DNA of 11,907 nucleotides. It comes from Prevotellaceae bacterium (GTDB lineage Bacteria; Bacteroidota; Bacteroidia; Bacteroidales; UBA932). The position numbers and the translations under genes were made by a program. The notes under the pieces were generated by a model. That model was given only the letters and a program-made list of their open reading frames with translations, had not been told where the DNA came from and made no database searches. Below are positions 6,009 through 11,907 of this stretch, in pieces (the first letter of the stretch is position 1; every line of letters starts with the position of its first letter). The DNA is taken from positions 1-11,907 of the forward strand of contig JAIRLF010000023.1 of NCBI GenBank assembly GCA_031259655.1, read 5' to 3'.

Positions 6009-7415
6009 ATGAAGGTTTTAACCCTTTTTGACAAGATTTGGGACGCTCACATCGTTTCGTCGATAGAGGACGGTCCCGTACAATTATACATCGACAGGCA
6101 TTACTGTCACGAAGTTACAAGTCCGCAAGCGTTCGACGGTTTAAGAAACAGGCGATTGAAAGTTTTTCGTCCGCAAAATACGTTCTGCACAGCCGACCAC
6201 AACACCCCGACTTTAGAGCAGGATAAACCCGTAAAGGACGCAATCTCAAGGCATCAACTCGAAACATTGAAGAAAAATGCAGAAGAATTTGGCTTGCCGT
6301 TTTTCGGATTAGGACACGAAAAAAACGGAATCGTACACGTCATCGGTCCGGAGAACGGGCTCACATTGCCCGGAATGACAATCGTTTGCGGCGACAGCCA
6401 TACTTCTACGCATGGCGCTTTCGGGTGCGTTGCTTTCGGCGTCGGGACAAGCGAAGTGGAAATGACGCTCGCCACACAATGTATTCTTCAGCCTAAACCG
6501 CTGAAAATGCGAATAACCGTTGATGGCAAATTAGGTAAATGCGTTACAGCCAAAGACGTCATACTGTATATTATCAGCAAAATCGGGACGGGCGGCGCTA
6601 CAGGATATTTCATCGAATACGCCGGCGAAACAATACGCAATATGAGTATGGAAGAGCGTATGACTGTGTGCAATATGAGTATCGAGGCGGGCGCAAGAGG
6701 CGGAATGATTGCCCCCGATGAGAAAACTTTCGATTATCTGAAAGGCAGAGAGTATGCGCCGAAAGGCGCCGATTGGGACAAGGCTGTCGAACGTTGGAAA
6801 AATCTCAAAACCGACGATGACGCCATATTCGACAAGGAAATAGTTTTCGACGCCTCCGACATTTCGCCGATGATAACATACGGAACAAATCCGGGTGCAG
6901 GTATTTCCGTGAAGGAAAATATTCCCGAAATCGACCAAATTGAAGACGCATCGAAATCGTCGTTTAAAAAAATGCTGGATTACATGGGATTCCATCCCGG
7001 CGAACAATTGTTAGGCAAATCGGTTGATTACGTATTTCTTGGCAGTTGCACAAACGGACGCATCGAAGATTTCAGGGCGTTTGCAGATTTCGTCAAAGGA
7101 AAGAAAAAAGCGGAAAATATCACCGCATGGATTGTCCCGGGCTCCAAAAAAGTCGAGCAGCAAATCATCGAAGAAGGTTTGGTCGCTATCCTGAACGAAG
7201 CAGGTTTCGAAATACGTCAGCCCGGATGTTCGGCGTGTCTTGCAATGAACGACGATAAAGTTCCCGCAGGAAAATATGCCGTAAGTACTTCAAACCGAAA
7301 TTTTGAAGGACGTCAGGGACCCGGTTCTCGAACTCTTTTGGCAGGACCTTTGGTCGCAGCCGCCACAGCAATAACAGGAATAATAACCGACCCGCGTGAC
7401 ATCAATGTACAATAG
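6009..7415 (+). CDS. leuC: 3-isopropylmalate dehydratase large subunit LeuC
   Basis: LeuC is the iron-sulfur subunit of isopropylmalate isomerase. With LeuD it converts 2-isopropylmalate to 3-isopropylmalate in cytoplasmic leucine synthesis. The 468-residue length is normal for bacterial LeuC. Signature blocks are present from end to end: [70 protein letters not shown] and [16 protein letters not shown]. The [4Fe-4S] ligands are in the expected places: C347 ([11 protein letters not shown]), C407 and C410 ([10 protein letters not shown]). The residues around the cluster look intact, so the subunit should be active. No leuD, leuA or leuB follows; the next gene is a DUF4270 lipoprotein 99 bases away. 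It appears to be transcribed alone from the promoter just upstream. A homoaconitase-type relative is possible but less likely given the close match to LeuC blocks. Confidence 0.96.
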   Translation: MKVLTLFDKIWDAHIVSSIEDGPVQLYIDRHYCHEVTSPQAFDGLRNRRLKVFRPQNTFCTADHNTPTLEQDKPVKDAISRHQLETLKKNAEEFGLPFFGLGHEKNGIVHVIGPENGLTLPGMTIVCGDSHTSTHGAFGCVAFGVGTSEVEMTLATQCILQPKPLKMRITVDGKLGKCVTAKDVILYIISKIGTGGATGYFIEYAGETIRNMSMEERMTVCNMSIEAGARGGMIAPDEKTFDYLKGREYAPKGADWDKAVERWKNLKTDDDAIFDKEIVFDASDISPMITYGTNPGAGISVKENIPEIDQIEDASKSSFKKMLDYMGFHPGEQLLGKSVDYVFLGSCTNGRIEDFRAFADFVKGKKKAENITAWIVPGSKKVEQQIIEEGLVAILNEAGFEIRQPGCSACLAMNDDKVPAGKYAVSTSNRNFEGRQGPGSRTLLAGPLVAAATAITGIITDPRDINVQ

Positions 7416-7514
7416 AAATACAAAAACTTTAACGCCGCAATTGAACTTTTTTACAGTTTATGCATCAAAGTTGATTGTTACGTTATTATAAATATAAGTA
7501 AAAAAAGTTTACGA

Positions 7515-8936
7515 ATGAATAGAAATTTATCAATCATACTACCGTTCCTGTCAGTCTGCGCTTTCGTTCTGTCGTGCAGCAACGAAGCCTATTTTACAAT
7601 AGGAACAAACTGGGTCGATACAAACCTGAAATTGGTTTACGTCGACAGTTGTAAAGCCAAATTAAGTACTGTCAGAGTAGATTCCACGCTTACATATAAT
7701 CAGGGAACAATACTTGTCGGCAAATACGAAGACCTCAATACCGTAACCGGCGATACGCTGACAGGCATAATAAGAGCAATCTCGTATATCGAAGTTTCGA
7801 ATCCTTCCGTTTCGACTTTGGATTTGAACACCAATACGTTTTTTGACTCTTTAGTCATCGAAATGAGATTCAACGGTTTCTATATGGGAGACACTTTGAA
7901 TAACGATATGCACTTATTTATACATCAACTCGAAGAACGTATAAAACGGGAAGACGCGGTCGTTGGTACCGAAACGTATTATAACACAACTTCGTTTGCT
8001 TATAATCCTGTTCCATTGGTGGAAACAACTTTTCCGATGCGACCGGGCAACACGGCGGCGGAAATATTTGTCGCCGGAGGAATAGTAATCGAACCTGTAA
8101 GAGTGAAACTTCCCGACTGGCTTGGGCAGGAAATGTTCGACAAAATCGCAAACAAAGAGGAAGAATTTGAGAGTAGCGAAAACTTTTTGGACTATTTCAA
8201 AGGTTTGGTATTCGTGGCAGGCGACGACGTCAAAACTGTCATCGGACTCAAAGCCGATACTACATTCAAAATTAACATGCACTATCATGTTCAGGAAGAA
8301 TTTAAAACAGAAAAAACACTGACATTTTCCATTAACACACAAAACCAGTTTAATAACATCGTTGCCGACAGAACAGGAACAAATTTATTGCCTGATATGT
8401 TTGTAGATAACGAAATCGATTCGTATCTCACAGGAAACCAATCGTTCATCTCTGCAGGCGACGGCTTGTATACCAAAATAGAATTTCCCAATCTTCACGA
8501 TATACTGTTGACAAGCACTTATGGAATAGTCGAACAGGCGATTTTGGAAATCAAACCCGTGTATGGCACATACCAGAAATTTACTACTATCCCTGCATCT
8601 CTGGCAATCTCGGTCTCCAACATATCGGGAGAAGCGGAATCGACTTTAACCGATTCGCAGGGGCAAAGTCTGACAGGAAGCCTGACCGTCGACGAACAGT
8701 TTCCGGACAATACTCGTTACTCTTTCGATGTAACTTCGTTTGTGCAAAACCAGATGCTGGCGCCGGCAGATGAAAAATTATTCCTTGCTCTGCGATTGTC
8801 GAGCAACGAAATGCAAAACTCTACTCAGCGGTTAGTTATCGGCAACAGCGACCATTCGATTGACGCCGGCAATATAACCTACTATAACAGAATTAAATTG
8901 TATTTATATTATAATATGTATAACGAAAAAAATTGA
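7515..8936 (+). CDS. DUF4270 family lipoprotein
   Basis: This is a 473-residue exported lipoprotein of the Bacteroidetes-specific DUF4270 family, whose function is not known. The signal peptide ends in a lipobox (FVLSC) with the acylated cysteine at residue 21. Family hallmarks visible are the early YVDSCKAKLSTVRVDS segment, the LVGKYEDLNTVTGDTLTGIIRAISYIEV stretch in which the family describes a conserved strand pattern, FDSLVIEMRFNGFYMGDT, and LFIHQLEERI. Later beta-rich repeats end in a NRIKLYLYYNMY tail. The mature protein should sit in the outer membrane, either periplasmic or surface-facing. An outer-membrane barrel gene starts only 9 bases after its stop, so the two are likely co-transcribed and may work together; this is inference. 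No clear promoter is visible in the 99-base gap after leuC. Confidence 0.82.
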   Translation: MNRNLSIILPFLSVCAFVLSCSNEAYFTIGTNWVDTNLKLVYVDSCKAKLSTVRVDSTLTYNQGTILVGKYEDLNTVTGDTLTGIIRAISYIEVSNPSVSTLDLNTNTFFDSLVIEMRFNGFYMGDTLNNDMHLFIHQLEERIKREDAVVGTETYYNTTSFAYNPVPLVETTFPMRPGNTAAEIFVAGGIVIEPVRVKLPDWLGQEMFDKIANKEEEFESSENFLDYFKGLVFVAGDDVKTVIGLKADTTFKINMHYHVQEEFKTEKTLTFSINTQNQFNNIVADRTGTNLLPDMFVDNEIDSYLTGNQSFISAGDGLYTKIEFPNLHDILLTSTYGIVEQAILEIKPVYGTYQKFTTIPASLAISVSNISGEAESTLTDSQGQSLTGSLTVDEQFPDNTRYSFDVTSFVQNQMLAPADEKLFLALRLSSNEMQNSTQRLVIGNSDHSIDAGNITYYNRIKLYLYYNMYNEKN

Positions 8937-8945
8937 ACATAGAAC

Positions 8946-10163
8946 ATGACACAAATAAAAAGATTTTTAGCCTCTATAATTGCATCTCTGTTCTGTGTTC
9001 TGTCTTATGCCCAGCACAGCACAAGTTCTCCATACTCAACGATAGGCGTAGGAGAAGTCGACAGCAAAATATACGGATTGAACAGCGGTATGGCAAATGC
9101 CGGAATAGGCACATATCGTCAAGGTTTTCTGAATAATACCAACCCTGCTGCCATAGCGGTTGATTCTTCGTTTTTCATATTCGACGTTTCGTTAGCGGGA
9201 AGTTTGTCAAGATATTCCACTGCCGGTACAACAGAATATGCGAATAACGACAATGTGAAAAAAGTAGCGTTTGGAGTGAGGATTTTTTCAAAACTGGCAA
9301 TATCTGCCGGCATCCTTCCATACAGTAACGTACAGTACCGAATCCAAACGGACGGCTACGTCGAGGGAAAAAATAACGAAAACTACACCTTATATTACGA
9401 AGGTTCGGGAGGTTTGTCAAGAACATATCTCACAGCGACATACAAGTTGTTGCCATACTTGTATGCAGGAGTAAACACTTCGTATCTTTTCGGACGAATA
9501 AACAGAAGCGAAACGCTTTTGAATCAAACCCTTCAAACAATTTCCGAAGTCGATAAAATCCTGTTCGATTTCGGCTTGATGTATAATAAACAAATTGCCA
9601 GCACATCGATTTCGGCAGGGCTTGTATTCGGATACGAATCGAAAATCAAGTTGAAAAATTATAAAACACTCTCATCGCTCGGGACAACAGAGACAGAAAC
9701 AAGCTCATACACTTCGTTGCCACGAAATGTCGGGGGCGGTTTTACTCTCCAAAACAGCAGCGGACACAGTTACAAAATGGTTGCAATCGATTATAAATTC
9801 CACAATTGGGCAAATATAAAATCGCCCGACCAAAGAATGCGCTATGCTAATAATCACAGAATCAATGCCGGAGTAGAATACATTCCGAACTACAGAACTC
9901 CACGAAACTATTTCCAGCGAGTACAATATCAGGCAGGCGCGTATTTCGAAAAATCGAACCTGATTATAAACGGTAAACAAATATCGGAGATGGGCGCTAC
10001 TGCAGGCGTAGTATTACCGTTGAAAAACAACTATACTCAAATATTTTTATCGGCAGACGTAGGACGCAGAGGCGGCAAAGGTCTGATAAACGAAGACTAT
10101 ATCCGAATAAACTTGGGAGTATCGGTAAACCAATTGTGGTTTATAAAATGGGCATATCAATAA
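8946..10163 (+). CDS. Outer-membrane beta-barrel protein, SPYS-type (FadL-like)
   Basis: This 405-residue protein has a signal peptide with likely cleavage after SYA at residue 22. The mature N-terminus carries the SSPYSTIGVGEV motif, followed by a GMANAGIGTYRQGFLNNTNPAAIA segment. Both resemble the start of FadL/OMPP1-like barrels found widely in Bacteroidetes. The rest alternates short aromatic-edged strands and polar loops, for example LAISAGILPYSNVQYRI, YLYAGVNTSYLFGRI, KMVAIDYKFHNW and YFQRVQYQAGAYFE, and ends in RINLGVSVNQLWFIKWAYQ. No substrate can be assigned. The gene starts 9 bases after the DUF4270 lipoprotein gene, pointing to a co-expressed barrel-lipoprotein pair. The ATG lacks an obvious Shine-Dalgarno, as is usual in this phylum. 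A possible terminator hairpin follows the stop. Confidence 0.8.
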   Translation: MTQIKRFLASIIASLFCVLSYAQHSTSSPYSTIGVGEVDSKIYGLNSGMANAGIGTYRQGFLNNTNPAAIAVDSSFFIFDVSLAGSLSRYSTAGTTEYANNDNVKKVAFGVRIFSKLAISAGILPYSNVQYRIQTDGYVEGKNNENYTLYYEGSGGLSRTYLTATYKLLPYLYAGVNTSYLFGRINRSETLLNQTLQTISEVDKILFDFGLMYNKQIASTSISAGLVFGYESKIKLKNYKTLSSLGTTETETSSYTSLPRNVGGGFTLQNSSGHSYKMVAIDYKFHNWANIKSPDQRMRYANNHRINAGVEYIPNYRTPRNYFQRVQYQAGAYFEKSNLIINGKQISEMGATAGVVLPLKNNYTQIFLSADVGRRGGKGLINEDYIRINLGVSVNQLWFIKWAYQ

Positions 10164-10170
10164 TCCATTC

Positions 10171-10218
10171 ATATTTAACATTTAAGCGATACTGTTGGTT
10201 AAATATTGAAATTTTTTT
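10171..10218 (+). terminator. Candidate intrinsic terminator after the barrel gene
   Basis: ATATTTAAC (10171-10179) and GTTAAATAT (10198-10206) form a perfect 9-pair stem around an 18-base loop, starting seven bases after the stop codon. A run of seven T follows at 10212-10218. The stem is AT-rich and the loop is long, so strength is doubtful, but position and T-run fit a terminator that separates this pair from the next operon. Confidence 0.4.
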
Positions 10219-10221
10219 ACT

Positions 10222-10264
10222 GTTCAATGCAACGAAATCCGAATTTATTGCATCTATATTGAAC
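10222..10264. repeat. Interrupted inverted repeat upstream of the WecA-like gene
   Basis: GTTCAATGCAA (10222-10232) pairs with TTGC (10248-10251) and ATTGAAC (10258-10264), with a six-base interruption on the right side and a 15-base loop. It lies 48 bases upstream of the next start codon, near a poor -7-like TTTATTGC. It could be a leader hairpin, an operator, or chance in AT-rich DNA. Confidence 0.35.
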
Positions 10265-10311
10265 TAAACATAATGTGATTTTGTTTTTTGAGACATGTTT
10301 AAAATTGGATA

Positions 10312-11400
10312 ATGGATATTAAATTAGTAATTTCGTTTGTAGCTGCGTTAATCATAGGTTTTTCTTCTATACCGAAAGTTGTAAAAGTAGCAGTAAAGAA
10401 AGATTTGGTGGCAAAACCAAATCACAGAACTTCACATACGGGGAGAATACCCAATGTGGGGGGTATTTCAATTTTTATATCTTTTGTTTTAGCGCTTCTA
10501 ATAGCATCGAATTTCAGTTTGGATAACAAGATGCAATTTTTGATGTTCACCGTATTAGTCTTATTTTTTGTCGGTTTGTACGACGACATTATGATTATTT
10601 CGGCGCGGCGAAAATTGTGGGGAGAATTGTTTGGTATTGCAGGCATGATATTTTTGGGAAATATTCGTTTGACAAATTTGCACGGATTTTTTGGCGTCCA
10701 CGAAATCACTTATTTTGCCAGCGTATTGTTGACGTTTTTCGTAACAGTCGTGATAATCAATGCCATTAACCTGATTGACGGAATCGACGGTTTGGCGTCG
10801 GGAGTGGGCATAATTATTTCCCTGTTTTTTGGGATATATTTCCATTTAATCAATAACGGGCAATTATCGGTGGTCGCTTTCAGTCTGTTGGGAGCGCTTG
10901 TGCCGTTTTTCATATACAATGTATTTGCAAAACGCAGCAAAATCTTCATGGGCGACGCCGGCGCTTTAGTCTTGGGCGTCGTATTGTCTGCTTTGACTAT
11001 ATCGTTCAACGAAGTAAATATTTCCGTCGCACCGCCCTATCATGTTATTAATGTTCCGATGGTTTCGATATGTATTTTGGTTTTACCGATGTTCGACACT
11101 ATAAGAGTCTTTATAATCAGGTTATTTAATAAAAAATCGCCTTTTTCGCCGGACAAAAATCATTTGCATCACATGTTTTTAGCTTTGGGTTACAATCATA
11201 AACAGGCTACGGGAATATTGTTGTCTATCAATGTGATATATATCGGTATCGGTCTTTTGTTACAAAACACTCCAAAACTTTTCTTTTTCTCAATCGTATT
11301 CATTTCATGTGTGATTTGGACGGAAGCTATAAGAAATTTAATAAAAACGCGGGAAAAAGTGAAAGAAGCGCGATGTAACGAGGAAATAGTATTGGATTAA
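10312..11400 (+). CDS. MraY/WecA-family undecaprenyl-phosphate sugar-1-phosphate transferase
   Basis: This 362-residue polytopic inner-membrane enzyme belongs to the family that transfers a sugar-1-phosphate (in WecA and TagO, GlcNAc-1-phosphate) from a UDP-sugar to undecaprenyl phosphate, the first step of many surface polysaccharides. Seen in order: the KPNHRTSHTGRIPNVGGISIF loop start (35-55), the cytoplasmic Asp pair in GLYDD (D91, D92), the NLIDGIDGLASG motif (153-164, D156 and D159), IFMGDAGALVLG (211-222), and the His-rich DKNHLHH loop (281-287) that marks the WecA-like branch rather than MraY. The GDAGA block has Ala where GDSGS or GDAGS is more usual, a mild variation. About ten membrane helices are evident. 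The exact sugar donor is not certain, so no symbol is given. The next gene starts one base after the stop. Confidence 0.9.
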   Translation: MDIKLVISFVAALIIGFSSIPKVVKVAVKKDLVAKPNHRTSHTGRIPNVGGISIFISFVLALLIASNFSLDNKMQFLMFTVLVLFFVGLYDDIMIISARRKLWGELFGIAGMIFLGNIRLTNLHGFFGVHEITYFASVLLTFFVTVVIINAINLIDGIDGLASGVGIIISLFFGIYFHLINNGQLSVVAFSLLGALVPFFIYNVFAKRSKIFMGDAGALVLGVVLSALTISFNEVNISVAPPYHVINVPMVSICILVLPMFDTIRVFIIRLFNKKSPFSPDKNHLHHMFLALGYNHKQATGILLSINVIYIGIGLLLQNTPKLFFFSIVFISCVIWTEAIRNLIKTREKVKEARCNEEIVLD

Positions 11401-11401
11401 C

Positions 11402-11907
11402 ATGAATTATTTGGCGCACATATATCTTTCGGGAGACAATAAGTTGCTCATGATAGGCAACTTCATCGGAGATGCGATAAAAGGACGCAAGTACGAAGAT
11501 TTACAGCCGATTATCCGGAAAGGTGTGTTAATGCACAGAGCTATCGACGATTTCACAGACAGACATCCCATCAATGCAAGAATCAGGAAATTGCTGCATC
11601 CCGAATTTGGAAAATATGCAGGCGTTTATCTCGACATGTTTTATGACCATTTTTTGGCGGCGGGATGGCAAAATTTTTCCGGTGATGTATCGCTTATGAC
11701 GTTTTGCACCAAGTTTTATCTTGATGCATTAAGACGACATAAATATCTGCCGTTCAGGATGAAAACCTTGCTATACACGTTCATAATCGGAAACAGGCTG
11801 AAAAATTATGAAAAGTTAAACAGTCTCGAATATGTTCTTGAATTTATGCATAAACATTCGGGATTGCCACGAACCGGTAAATATGCCGTCGAATATTTGG
11901 TAAACAA
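11402..11907 (+). CDS. acpH: ACP phosphodiesterase AcpH-like protein, partial (3' end beyond the window)
   Basis: The ATG lies one base after the stop of the WecA-like gene, and the frame stays open to the window edge (168 codons visible of a family length near 190-200). It resembles AcpH, a cytoplasmic hydrolase that removes the 4'-phosphopantetheine arm from acyl carrier protein. The family pattern is clear: MNYLAHIYLS at the N-terminus, GNFIGDAIKGR (19-29), the GVLMHRAIDDFTDRHP block holding conserved His, Arg and Asp residues (41-56), and LDMFYDHFLAAGW (78-90), which has the paired Asp and His. Many such proteins in Bacteroidetes are called DUF479; activity on ACP is assumed from homology. 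The tight spacing suggests co-transcription with the transferase gene without proving a shared pathway. Confidence 0.85.
   Translation, partial: MNYLAHIYLSGDNKLLMIGNFIGDAIKGRKYEDLQPIIRKGVLMHRAIDDFTDRHPINARIRKLLHPEFGKYAGVYLDMFYDHFLAAGWQNFSGDVSLMTFCTKFYLDALRRHKYLPFRMKTLLYTFIIGNRLKNYEKLNSLEYVLEFMHKHSGLPRTGKYAVEYLVN

Noticed and set aside
6531..7007. 158-codon minus-strand frame within leuC
   Set aside because: It lies wholly inside a textbook LeuC coding region and has no family-like sequence.

Overview
The window looks like a chromosomal segment of a Bacteroidota (probably Bacteroidales) bacterium. It is AT-rich, start codons mostly lack strong Shine-Dalgarno sites, several intergenic regions carry the Bacteroidetes -7 element (TAnnTTTG), and the protein families are characteristic of the phylum: a DUF4270 lipoprotein, an SPYS-type outer-membrane barrel, an OmpA lipoprotein with an N-terminal coiled coil, and a PDDEXK_2-type Rpn nuclease. 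No tRNA, rRNA, insertion sequence or CRISPR array was found.

Layout. Positions 1-3027 hold a compact minus-strand cluster, in transcription order: OmpA-family lipoprotein, FtsB/DivIC-like division protein, CvpA-family membrane protein, and an MFS drug transporter. Its genes abut or overlap. A 248-bp divergent region carries a -7-like element for that cluster, a promoter for the opposite strand, and a 37-bp imperfect inverted repeat overlapping that second promoter. On the plus strand follow an Rpn-family PD-(D/E)XK nuclease (3276-4316), a 67-codon stand-alone copy of its C-terminal domain (4363-4566), and a secreted five-bladed-propeller glycosidase-like protein (4585-5679). After a 329-bp gap comes leuC without a leuD partner (6009-7415), then a DUF4270 lipoprotein and an outer-membrane barrel protein spaced as a pair (7515-10163), then a WecA/MraY-family sugar-phosphate transferase (10312-11400) and the start of an AcpH-like ACP phosphodiesterase, which is cut by the window end.

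The most interesting region is 3189-4566. The Rpn gene carries an in-frame 12-bp tandem repeat encoding four-residue Gxxx units. The short downstream gene is an ungapped homologue of its C-terminal domain, except that it is exactly 72 bp (six units) shorter within this repeat. In E. coli Rpn systems the separately translated C-terminal domain (RpnS) blocks the toxic full-length nuclease (RpnL), and the four-residue repeat varies between strains. Here that domain also exists as a separate gene with its own ATG, so the pair may be a split, duplicated version of such a toxin-antitoxin and anti-phage module. This is inference from sequence and has not been tested.

The remaining genes look like ordinary envelope and metabolic functions. 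Points of note are the orphan leuC, a glycosidase outside any visible SusC/SusD locus, and two intergenic inverted repeats around 10171-10264.
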